Shown: piece after piece, positions 52,501-60,600 of the stretch
How the letters are laid out: each line of letters begins with the position of its first letter
Position numbering within the stretch: position 1 is the first letter of the stretch
Source of the DNA: Acidobacteriales bacterium 59-55
GTDB lineage: Bacteria > Acidobacteriota > Terriglobia > Terriglobales > Acidobacteriaceae
Direction: 5' to 3'
Length of the DNA: 64,000 nucleotides
Assembly (NCBI GenBank): GCA_001897435.1
Contig: MKSV01000006.1
Location: 186,001 to 250,000, forward strand
Notes under the pieces: model-generated
Database searches by the model: none
Told to the model about the DNA's origin: nothing
What the model saw: the letters and a program-made list of their open reading frames with translations, nothing else
Made by a program: the position numbers and the translations under genes

Positions 52501-53350
52501 AGAGGCGCTCGCCCCCTTCGCCTGGCAGATGACCGGCGACAAAAAGTATCTGGAGCACTTGTACGCCTCCCAGATCGAAGACGCCGTCGATCGTCAGTTC
52601 ATCAACACCGAAGGCAGTCTCTGGATCGACCGCATCTACTTCAACACCGGCGCTCTGCAGCGTGCTCGCCTCGGCGGCATCGCCTTGATGCGCGGAGACG
52701 TCTATCCCGGCAACGCCGTCAGTTGGAAGTTCGACGCGCCTGCCAACGCCCAGAGCGTCGCGATCCTTATTCCGGACGCGACTCCCGATCACATGAAGAT
52801 CATGGCCTACAATCTCGACGCCGTCCCCGTAAAAGCCCACCTTACCGGCTGGGAGATCGATCCCGGCAAGTGGGAGATCACGCAGGGTACGCAGGCCGTC
52901 GTTGAAAGTGATCCGCTCCGCAACGTCACCACCCGGACTGAGACGTTCGAGCGCAGCCGCGACGTCGAGATCATCTTCCCTGCACACGCCACGACGGTTC
53001 TCGACCTCAAACTGGTCGGCAAGGGTGTGCCCTACTGGTCCCGCCCCGATCTGGGCATCGACCGCGAAGATGTGACGGTCGACGGTCAACAGATGAAGGT
53101 CACGGTCCACAGCATAGGAGCGGTCGACACGCCGCCTTCCAAGGTCGTCCTTCGCGACCACGCAGGAAAGGTGCTCGCAACCGCTGACGCTCCCGCGTTG
53201 AAGGCGCCTGTCGATCTTCTACCCAAAACCGCGACGGTCACTTTGACACTACCAGCCGACGCCCAATGGAAGGAAGGCAGTGTCACCATCGAATCGACCG
53301 GCGACCTTCCCGAGATCACGCAGAGCAATAACCGCGTCGAACTGCAGTGA
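49529..53350 (+). CDS. Giant exported LamG-domain protein, probable polysaccharide-active enzyme
   Basis: A 1273-residue protein; ATG 49529 (GAGGGATA upstream) begins the signal peptide MRHLQSLFAVSLLAGTMLAVA. A LamG/concanavalin-type domain occupies about residues 30-240 (GTISFDWRSRDP, WVHLALAWDETTGIRFYVNGKLVA, GDVDELRIYDRMLSD). Beta-rich central domains follow, then an alpha/alpha-toroid-like region at about 680-1060 (GEFGGGLSDDSDFLNWWPPTA, HSYEDGINVLGQSM). C-terminal Ig-like modules end the protein. The toroid suggests a polysaccharide lyase or hydrolase, but no family is recognised. It is placed 96 bp after the 903-residue protein and probably works on the same glycan. Confidence 0.6.
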   Translation: MRHLQSLFAVSLLAGTMLAVAQSSQQPSQQPGLLFYLSADHGFKADYASGDPTPNFLADVKILPGGAKGSYLQCGNDQLLSYWAPGNIYAQRGTISFDWRSRDPVDQTEFPIFRVGYADHSSWDMVWMRIDYNGHGFDAFVTDANLGRTRVSYTMPNFPKPNQWVHLALAWDETTGIRFYVNGKLVAQKAATGLFDATLDQFGPHSRLIAPTGVESSYNFDRGGDVDELRIYDRMLSDANIAALAKEETPQTIPPLTRSISDKDWQKEWWFRYGWNRPGDIPAPLQSSSTTIRKVEIHDVYDLKRWWWRATDGIRETTWPGVYNRSRLEGRRDYFQLPDWDTYSLSGKTVTFFMPNEPWNHIEMEGAAWGTMSLLSHDLEKATDSERTLFKRPKGQERTFNQIDKPITGQKLRFTNVEQETPLGELSAYYVHPGPAPAGIAELTYKLTATVEPDNPSLAPLVKYIDGRYPSDERMTMVALPPGAPSTARKTPQKGLPVVNILVPADFRKVQAESGHGFSYTWENMDGGLDGIAIDLPALNLKPTHGEYLPLNIQIKDPLWPMRDMLDFSFSVKPGEPHTLWLDTRDRILPNNKSLWITIAAAGGDFGPQALEGAQLRLIFKPWKEAAKEHVADRFTQVRDNFANMVEENVTSKKLNTFNRFNADISDLLRVDPQNYLARTYWYDVNREQAKPPFTLPATPPGIPDWAFLQTTDLGYLKQLVNWYIDNRQIANGEFGGGLSDDSDFLNWWPPTALMGVTPEKIKKSVLKTMDAMYDQHMFTNGLATGQYDELHSYEDGINVLGQSMMIDFGSPKQIERAMVTARRLEWLTGINAAGHRHIRSSYFSGAKMAEDGVWGWSKPNSYFVFQPALSLVLFNGAPETRKMVLELADGLLAHRKLGPNGKYTIDATINFKSDADLPGKAPWFIFWAAYRWTGDKKYIQPFLDDGASSLQSINSNALDMLNMRDSWGRQVLASEPTASTVSRPSTVTQKEALAPFAWQMTGDKKYLEHLYASQIEDAVDRQFINTEGSLWIDRIYFNTGALQRARLGGIALMRGDVYPGNAVSWKFDAPANAQSVAILIPDATPDHMKIMAYNLDAVPVKAHLTGWEIDPGKWEITQGTQAVVESDPLRNVTTRTETFERSRDVEIIFPAHATTVLDLKLVGKGVPYWSRPDLGIDREDVTVDGQQMKVTVHSIGAVDTPPSKVVLRDHAGKVLATADAPALKAPVDLLPKTATVTLTLPADAQWKEGSVTIESTGDLPEITQSNNRVELQ

Positions 53351-53771
53351 AGCGGCTCACCCCACTGCCGACCTGATAGCGCGCAGGATGAGCCGCCTCA
53401 TCAGCCGGGCCAGAGCGGGAGGCTGTACGTCCATATTATTGAAATATCTAGGCCAAACCATTCCGCAGCGCATCTTTCCGTCAATCCGAACGCTCACTCC
53501 GAGAGAACCGTCGAAAAGCGTCCGAACTGAGTATCTATATTTTTCGGAAAAATAATTGTCAGAACCAATGCATGAAGAGTACTCTGCGAGAACTGTAGCC
53601 TGAATCGGATGTTTGTTGGGCTCCGTCTTATCGACGGAATCCAATCCGTTTTGAACTCGTACTCTCCCCGGTAACAGAAGCATTTAGCCTCCCCATCGTC
53701 TGAAAATAGTCCATCTTTTGTCGTCATGCTGGTCTTCAGCATCGGGTCCCCGTCCAAAACACTCCTAGCGC
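53351..53771. other. Intergenic stretch without a supported gene
   Basis: A frame on the minus strand runs through here and into the next gene but has no ribosome site and overlaps the sigma-54 activator. The stretch has several AT-rich patches (for example around 53530-53570). No motif stands out; it may hold the activator's promoter. Confidence 0.5.
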
Positions 53772-55124
53772 ATGTTGCTTTCGGATTGTCAAAGTATGAG
53801 ACCTCTTGTCCTTCTCGTCGATTCGCAGATACCAGCGCACGCGCACTGGAGGCAGAACCTCGAGACAATCGCGTGCGAACGATTCGAAACAACTTTAGCG
53901 GATCTGAAGCAGCAGCTTGATTCTCCGCGGCCGAGAATGGTTCTCCTGACCTATCGTGATGACCATGAGGCTTTAAGCGCAGTGCGACAGGTTCATCAGG
54001 TGGACAGCCGCGTTCCTCTGCTTCTGGTAGTTGCCGAAGGTTCTGAGGCGCTGGCGGTCTCGGCATTCAGAGCAGGTGCTACAGACTACTTTCACTCCTT
54101 GCGAGACGAGGCAGCCCTTCTTGAGACGCTGGAGCGCTGGCTGGCCTGTTCCACCCATGGAACTCCACCTGCCGATTCTTTGAGACAACAGGAAAAGAGC
54201 TTCTTCTTTATTGGCTCGAACGCAATCGTTCTGGATCTGAAGACGCGCGTGATACGCATCGCCGAAAGCAGAAGCAATGTGCTCATCACCGGCGAGACAG
54301 GCACCGGAAAGGATCTAGTAGCCGCCGCGGTCCATCACGCCAGCACACGCAGCAGCATGCCCTTCGTGCGGATCAACTGCGCTGCAATTCCGGATTCACT
54401 GGCGGAGAGCGAACTCTTCGGATATGAGCGAGGAGCCTTTACCGGAGCCCACCTCCGTAATCAGGGACGGCTCGAAATTGCCCATAAGGGAACCTTGTTT
54501 CTTGATGAGGTGGGGGATCTTAGCCCGGGGACACAAGCAAAGCTGCTTCGCGCGATTGAGAACAAGGAGTTCTGCCGGCTCGGCGGAAGCGTTGAAATCA
54601 AAGTCGATGTCCGCTTCGTTGCGGCTACAAATCGCAATCTCGAGGAGATGGTCGCCGAAGGGCGCTTTCGCGAAGACCTTTACTATCGGTTGAATGTCGC
54701 CTGCGTCCATCTCCCGCCGCTTCGCGACAGAAAGGAAGACATCCCGATATTGATCCGCCACTTCGTGCAACAGTTAAGCCAGCCTGGAGAAAAGCAGGTA
54801 CCGGAGATCTCCGACGAAGTCTGGCGTTGTCTCTTGAACTACAGTTGGCCGGGGAACATCCGCGAATTGAAGAACGTGCTCGAATCAGCCTTTGTGAATT
54901 CGTCCGGAAAGTATATCTCGCTCTCGGATCTGCCGGACAAATTCCGCAGGAATTACGGCAATGCTTCGGGCTCAAGCGAGCACCAGGAATTGCTTGCTGC
55001 CCTACTCGAAAACAAGTGGAATAAGAGCCGGGCCGCGGAGCAGCTAAGCTGGTCGAGAATGACGCTATATCGGAAGATGCGCAAATATCATATCTCGTCC
55101 CGTGTTTCTCCCCTTGGGCGTTAG
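53772..55124 (+). CDS. Sigma-54 activator with degenerate receiver domain
   Basis: A 450-residue protein (ATG 53772; 53796 possible). Residues 10-125 form a receiver-like fold, but the phospho-acceptor position after strand 3 is Thr60 (MVLLTYRDD), and the strand-5 Lys is missing (DYFHS, 105-109), so phosphorylation control is probably lost. The AAA+ domain is intact: Walker A GETGTGKD (174-181), GAFTGA loop (221-226) for sigma-54 contact, and Walker B GTLFLDEVGD. A Fis-type HTH closes it (KSRAAEQLSWSRMTLYRKMRKY). It lies directly before the injection-system genes and probably activates them. Confidence 0.9.
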   Translation: MLLSDCQSMRPLVLLVDSQIPAHAHWRQNLETIACERFETTLADLKQQLDSPRPRMVLLTYRDDHEALSAVRQVHQVDSRVPLLLVVAEGSEALAVSAFRAGATDYFHSLRDEAALLETLERWLACSTHGTPPADSLRQQEKSFFFIGSNAIVLDLKTRVIRIAESRSNVLITGETGTGKDLVAAAVHHASTRSSMPFVRINCAAIPDSLAESELFGYERGAFTGAHLRNQGRLEIAHKGTLFLDEVGDLSPGTQAKLLRAIENKEFCRLGGSVEIKVDVRFVAATNRNLEEMVAEGRFREDLYYRLNVACVHLPPLRDRKEDIPILIRHFVQQLSQPGEKQVPEISDEVWRCLLNYSWPGNIRELKNVLESAFVNSSGKYISLSDLPDKFRRNYGNASGSSEHQELLAALLENKWNKSRAAEQLSWSRMTLYRKMRKYHISSRVSPLGR

Positions 55125-55187
55125 TTGAACCTTTCCCCGAAAACATTCACTGCATTTTTCATCGCGGCAACCGCCCAGCAGTTACCA

Positions 55188-55357
55188 GTGTCACAACGTA
55201 ACGTAAGGTGTAACACCGATGTGTGACACTCTCTGCTTCCTCCACTTACACAAACGTTCGCGCAGCTAATTATTGATTCGCTGACGGTTGGAAGAATGCT
55301 CCATCACTGGCCTCCTGCTCCTTCGCTTTCATCTTGATTGAAGCAGGTGTGACACCT
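55188..55357. promoter_or_regulatory. Cluster of GTGTNACAC palindromes, candidate activator sites
   Basis: Four sites: GTGTCACAA (55189-55197), GTGTAACAC (55209-55217), GTGTGACAC (55222-55230) and AGGTGTGACACCT (55345-55357). They lie after the sigma-54 activator gene and before the candidate -24/-12 promoter at 55452, the fourth about 125 bp from the expected start. Short, repeated, perfect dyads are usual for NtrC-type upstream activating sites. Confidence 0.6.
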
Positions 55358-55449
55358 CGGATTTTGGCCACCTCACCTCGCATTTGTTTCACCGCAGCTA
55401 TCTCTCGCCACTCCCTATACTTGTGCAATTCATCTGTACGCGGTGCGAT

Positions 55450-55468
55450 TTGGAGCACTGCGTGCATT
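55450..55468 (+). promoter_or_regulatory. Candidate sigma-54 (-24/-12) promoter of the injection-system operon
   Basis: TTGGAGCACTGCGTGCATT has the invariant GG (55452-55453), exactly ten bases, then GC (55464-55465), with TGCAT matching the -12 consensus; the -24 box TGGAGC is less good. The start would be about 85 bp before the DUF3467 gene. A weaker GG-N10-GC lies at 55286-55299. Confidence 0.5.
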
Positions 55469-55562
55469 AGACGGTGAGCGAGCAGGCCCCTGAGTCGACT
55501 TAGTAATTCTCGTTGGAACCAAACTGCCGTGAAGTCGGAGATTCTTCTGGCTGGAGGAAGAT

Positions 55563-55820
55563 GTGGATCACGGTAGTCCCAAATGGGAAGGTGCCGGAAC
55601 GATAGAAGCCCGCTATGCCAACTGCTTCAAAATCGGCCATAACGCATTCGAATTTGTTATTGACTGCGGACAGATGACAGACGAGACAGACGATCTCCGG
55701 TTGAGTGCAAGGATGGTTACAAATCCTCGATCCGCAAAGGCGCTGTACCAGGTACTGAAGCAGGCACTAGACGAGTACGAGAGGACCTTTGGCGTGATTT
55801 CTTACGGGAAAGAAGACTAA
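55563..55820 (+). CDS. DUF3467 protein
   Basis: An 85-residue protein from GTG 55563, with GGAGG six bases upstream (an ATG at 55561 is in another frame). The block ARYANCFKIGHNAFEFVIDC and the end RMVTNPRSAKALYQVLKQAL are the DUF3467 pattern. The function is unknown. It is the first gene after the candidate promoter, and the next gene starts five bases after its stop. Confidence 0.75.
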   Translation: MDHGSPKWEGAGTIEARYANCFKIGHNAFEFVIDCGQMTDETDDLRLSARMVTNPRSAKALYQVLKQALDEYERTFGVISYGKED

Positions 55821-55824
55821 CGGT

Positions 55825-56439
55825 ATGTATACCGCGCTTCTTGCAAGCAGCCAGACGTTGGCAAATTTTCTACAGGCCCAGTTTGAGAACGACCCGAATC
55901 TGCAAACGCTTTTTGATTCCGGCATGGGTGGCTTGATGACAGTGTCGTTGCGAAATCCCGAAGAGATGGCGGAGAAGAACGATCAGGGTCTTTCCCTGTG
56001 GCTCTATAGAATTACGCGGGATGAAGATCGGCTGAACGATCCTCCGATTCGGATCACCCCGAGCCTGTTTCACGAACCTCCTCTTCCCTTGCGTCTTCAC
56101 TATCTTTGCACTCCGATCGTGGAGGCTGCGACCGCGAACAACGCGGAGATCGAACAGAGAATCCTGGGGAAAGTGCTGCAGACCTTCTACGGACATCCAT
56201 CGTTCCGCGGCAGCGACCTGGCAGGAGATTTCTCCGGCACCAACGCGGAACTCCGATCCCGGATCGAGCCCATGAGTCTCGAAGACAGCACGCGCATCTG
56301 GAATGCCCTCGAACAGCCTTACCAACTCTCCGTTTCTTATGAAGTGACCCTCGCGAATATCGATTCGGAGGTTTTTGAGAGCAATATGCCGGTGATGCAG
56401 GTGGAGCCGGACTACTCGGTAATCGTGAAGGAGAGCTGA
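55825..56439 (+). CDS. DUF4255/Pvc16-family protein (tail cap/terminator)
   Basis: A 204-residue protein. It starts MYTALLASSQTLANFLQAQF, then NDQGLSLWLYRITRDEDRLN, LPLRLHYLCTPIV and QRILGKVLQTFYGHP: the DUF4255 hallmark found in the cap/tube-terminator of extracellular contractile injection systems (Afp16/Pvc16). In contractile tails this protein closes the tube/sheath at the far end. Its neighbours (two sheaths and two tubes) support this. The ribosome site is weak, so it is likely coupled to the upstream gene. Confidence 0.86.
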   Translation: MYTALLASSQTLANFLQAQFENDPNLQTLFDSGMGGLMTVSLRNPEEMAEKNDQGLSLWLYRITRDEDRLNDPPIRITPSLFHEPPLPLRLHYLCTPIVEAATANNAEIEQRILGKVLQTFYGHPSFRGSDLAGDFSGTNAELRSRIEPMSLEDSTRIWNALEQPYQLSVSYEVTLANIDSEVFESNMPVMQVEPDYSVIVKES

Positions 56440-56446
56440 ACACTCC

Positions 56447-57613
56447 ATGGCGCTTGAAACTTACAACGCGAACGATATCGTCTACACGGTTTCACCTGAG
56501 CCGGAGCTTCCGATCGGGCTGAAGCCGCAGGCGGTCATCCGCGGCCGCCTTCTGGATGAGATGACGAATCAACCCTCAGTTGGGGCGATCTACATCGACT
56601 CGCCCTATGCGGGCATTAGTCCCCGCGTGGGCAGCGGCGGCCTGGTCGGCTTTGCGGCAATCCCTGTACGCGCTTTTCCCGAGCTGAAAAATGCGCCTGT
56701 TTCCGTTCCCGTCAATCTTGTGGCAGACGGCTATCTTCCTCTCTTCCGAAGCGTCCCTATCCTGCAGGATGTGAATTTTCCCAGCAGCTTCTCTCTAGGG
56801 GATATGGGAGATTTGCTGCTTCACCGCCTTCCTACAATCATCAGCGGCCGCGTCCTGTTAAATACCGGAACCGCAGCGACGGCGATTCCGGGTGCGGCGA
56901 TCACCTTGACCGGAGTATGGAGATCGCTGCCGCCTGCCAGCATGGTAGTGCCCCCGGCACCTCCGGATTTGGTTTCGCTCAGTCCCGGAATTTACTCGGA
57001 CCGCAGCGCGGCCGGAAGCCAAGTGCAGGGGCTCAAATACCTGGGGGCTCCTGGACCCGACAAGAGCCTGCTCAACGACGCGATGGCAGCCCAGTCGCAA
57101 CTCATGTTGAGTGATCGCCACCTCATTGCGCCCAATGACATTCTTGCCATCGATACCATGGACGCGGAGCGAACGGAGTTTGTAACCGTTAAGACGGTAA
57201 CCGGAGCGAGCGCCGACGATCTTCCGGCTCAGGTGACACTGGCCTCTCCGCTACGGGCCAGCCACCGACAAGGGGCGACCGTCCACAAAATTCAGTTTCA
57301 GAATGTTGGCCCGGCCATTGCCTTGGGCGATGACGCCATCGCCGGCGACGTGTGCATCTTTGTCAACGGCGTCGCAAATCTGACGTCCGCTCCATTCGTC
57401 TCCATCACCCAGGGCGTGATGCCCACCGAGTACCACAGCGCCAGCTACTTTCAGACCACAAGCGACGCGCAGGGATTCTTTCGCTTTCCACCAATCAGTC
57501 GAGTTGCTCAGTGCGGGTTACGGTGCCACGACGGTGTGCATCCCGATCTGGACGTCCTGCATTGCCCGAATTACGAAGCCGAGGTCAGTCGTATCGATTT
57601 TGCTTATCACTAG
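56447..57613 (+). CDS. Regulatory-domain-like protein of the eCIS locus, shares a beta module with the giant sheath
   Basis: A 388-residue protein; GGAGAG overlaps the preceding stop. The N-terminal half has carboxypeptidase-regulatory/transthyretin-like strands (AVIRGRLLDEMTNQPSVGAI, IISGRVLLNTGTAATAIPGA). Residues about 220-285 (LMLSDRHLIAPNDILAIDT, then TEFVTVKTV and LASPLRASHRQGATVHKIQF) copy the module repeated in the next gene's product. The C-terminus returns to the first domain type (SDAQGFFRFPPISRVAQ). Its role is unknown; it could be a structural or spike-like decoration. Confidence 0.6.
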   Translation: MALETYNANDIVYTVSPEPELPIGLKPQAVIRGRLLDEMTNQPSVGAIYIDSPYAGISPRVGSGGLVGFAAIPVRAFPELKNAPVSVPVNLVADGYLPLFRSVPILQDVNFPSSFSLGDMGDLLLHRLPTIISGRVLLNTGTAATAIPGAAITLTGVWRSLPPASMVVPPAPPDLVSLSPGIYSDRSAAGSQVQGLKYLGAPGPDKSLLNDAMAAQSQLMLSDRHLIAPNDILAIDTMDAERTEFVTVKTVTGASADDLPAQVTLASPLRASHRQGATVHKIQFQNVGPAIALGDDAIAGDVCIFVNGVANLTSAPFVSITQGVMPTEYHSASYFQTTSDAQGFFRFPPISRVAQCGLRCHDGVHPDLDVLHCPNYEAEVSRIDFAYH

Positions 57614-57654
57614 AAGTCAGAAATCGCGTCAGAGCCTGATGCAGGAGAACAGAC

Positions 57655-60600
57655 ATGCCTGAATACCTTTCGCCGGGTGTTTACGTAGAAGAGATTGATA
57701 CGGGCAATAAACCAATTGAGGGCGTGAGCACAACCACGGCCGGCATGCTCGGCGTAACCGAGCGCGGCCCGGTCGATGTGCCCATCCTGATCACAAGCTA
57801 CGGAGAGTATCGACGCTGGTTTGGAGAGCGGCTGTTGTTATCCGACTTCTCTAACGCTCTTGGTCCGCATTGTTACCTTCCGCACGCGGTGGAAGGGTTC
57901 TTCCAGAATGAAGGGCAGCGGGTTTATGTGACACGCGTCCTGGACGTAAACGGCGCTGTCAATGCATCGGAAAACCTGTTTGACCGCGGAGCCCTCGGCT
58001 CGCCGGAGACGCTGTTGCTGCGTACCGCCGGAGAAGAGACCGGGACGCTTGCCAACCCGCCTTTGCTCTTCGTCCTCGATTCCACCGGCTTGAATCCGGG
58101 TGTCGACTGGATCAGGGTTGGAGACGGTAGCCTCGCGGAATACCGCCTGGTGAATACGGTCAACACGGCTCCTGCAGATATGCTGGTCGCGCTCGGACTC
58201 CCACTCGCGCTTCCCCATGCGGCTGGAGACGAAGTAGACGAGTTCGCCGTCACCAACGATGCTGCCTATGTCGGAGCGGTGACTTTGACCAACCGCGTAA
58301 CTCCCGGTGTTTCAGAGTTTGACCTGACCTTCGCGACCTCTGCAGATGTTGCAAACATGCACGTCGGCCAACTCTTTCAGATCGGCGGACTGAACGGCGA
58401 ATACCATATCGTGGCCAAGGTAACGCCGACCCCTTCGGCTGCAACCATTCTGCTGGAAGCGCCTCTGGCTATGACATACGGCGCGGGCACAGCGATTCAA
58501 CCGCTGACGACTCCGGCGGTGCCAGCTACGCCTCCCGTACTTTCGCTCGCCGCCGGCGCAGGCGATTCCCTCATCTTTCCCAACACCAACGTCGGCTTTA
58601 CCAACGTCGCGCATCTCGTTCGCATCCACTCCTCCATCGCGAACCTGGACGAGATACGCAGGATCGGCGCTGTCTCGGAACTCGAGGTGTCGCCGGGCGC
58701 GTACTTCCCCTATCCGGCGGCCAGCATCGTCGAGAAGGTTGACCTGTCGGATGACAATCGTCTTTTGACCGTCGCCGTGCCCGGCCCCCCGCCTCCGAAC
58801 ACTCACACCATTACTCTGGACGACGCAACCGGGCTGGCCGCGGCAGACAGCCTGACCATCGATCCCGGTCCGAATCAGGAGATCGTCACGGTTCAGTCTG
58901 TCGCAGGCGGAGTCGTTACCTTCACTCCCGATCTTGTGAATGGACACGCCCTCGGCACTATCGCCACTCCGGCCTTCAGCCTCAAAATCCTGACCTCCGC
59001 CGCTCCGGCGGGCTCGCTTGTGGTCGCGGTCGACAATCGTACCGGCCTCGCGTTGAACGATGTTATCCGCATCGGCGTCGCTCCTCAGGAAGAGTACGCC
59101 CGAATCACGGGGCTGCCCAATCCCGCCGGAACAGCACCCGATGCAGGAATCGTGCTGCTCGATCACGCGCTTTTCGCGTCACATGCCAGCGGAGACCAGG
59201 TCAGACGCCAGGGCCCTGCCATCGTGGACACAGTGAATCCGGCTGCCCCGACCGGCCTTGTACTGCCCGCCGCAACCGGCTCTACTATGTGGGTCATCTC
59301 CGATGGCAACAACTACGGCGCAGCGCCTCTGCAGTTTGCGCGAGTGACCACCCCCACCGGACAGGTCGCGTTTCATAGGCTGCTCGCTGTTCCCGCCATC
59401 GTCCCGGCCGAGGTCTCAGTGACGATGCCGCCTCCTTTCACCCCGGCTCTGGAGCGCGCACATGCCGCCGGTTCCGTGTTTGCTGTTCGCAAGCCTTTGA
59501 TTAATGTGGAGGCTCTCGACGCGGGTGCCTGGGGCAATCGCCTGCGCATCTCGATTGAGGATGAGTCGCCCGGACTTGTCTCACGATCGCAGATCGCCGC
59601 GGTTGTAAACCCCACCCATATTCGCCTTTCCTCGGTAGCCGGAGTTGAAGTTGGAACGGTACTGGAGCTTCTGGATCCGCTCAATGGAGACGCCGTCATC
59701 GGTCCCCTGGTCAAGGTCGAGTTCATCGATCGCACCAGCAACTACACCCTGACTCTCCAGGGGACGGGGCTCACGGCGGCGCAGCAGACCGCGCAGACAA
59801 ACGCAGTGGGCGCGGGGACGCGGCTCGGCGTGCGCTCGCGCGAGTTTCGCATGATCGTCCTGCTGATGCATCAGCCCGACCCTTCCCTTCCCAGCCGCAG
59901 CGAAGTGATTAGCGACTCCGAGGTCTTTCGCAATCTTTCCATGGACTCGCGGCACAGCCATTATTTCCAGACCATCATCGGTGTGATTGGCGGACCTCCG
60001 CGCCTCGAAGATCGTCGGCCCGAGGGACAATCCTGGTATGTGCGGGTGCAGGACCTGGGCGCCGACCCCGAGAGTATCCGGCTGGGACCGGAGACACTCG
60101 TCGATATCCTGCCCAACGGACGCACGCGGCCCGCCCGGCTTGCGCTTGAGAGCGGCAACGATTCCATTGCGACGATCACCGACGACATTTACATCGGGCT
60201 CGACAATATCATCCCAGAGCAGCGAACCGGCCTCTTCTCGTTCGTCAATATCGATGACCTCAGTATCCTCAGCGTTCCCGGGCGCACCAGTCCCGCGCTA
60301 CAGGGAGCAGTCATCGACTTCTGCGAAAACAACCGCTACTGCTTTGCAGTCCTCGATGGGCCTGTTCCCAACCAGATCTGGTCGACTTCCAATGACTCGC
60401 TGTCCGATGTGCAACAGCAACGGCAGCAGTTCGATACCAAGTACGCGGCTCTTTATTATCCATGGGTCCTGATTGAAGACCCCTTCCCCGTCAATCTGGC
60501 GAAGATTGCAAACTATCCCATCCCACCTTCGGGACATGTGATTGGAGTATTTGCGCGCACGGATATCGACCGCGGCGTGCACAAGGCTCCGGCCAACGAA

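Noticed and set aside
53494..54066. Minus-strand frame of 190 codons before and into the sigma-54 activator
   Set aside because: No ribosome site, low-complexity proline-rich start, and overlap with the conserved activator.
55270..55467. Minus-strand frame of 65 codons in the eCIS promoter region
   Set aside because: It covers the operator dyad at 55345 and the -24/-12 promoter candidate, has no good ribosome site, and has no recognisable family. It remains possible but is unsupported.
57352..57639. Frameshift near the end of the 388-residue eCIS protein
   Set aside because: A second frame overlaps there, but the original frame ends in CPNYEAEVSRIDFAYH, which fits the expected final beta strands, so no frameshift is needed.
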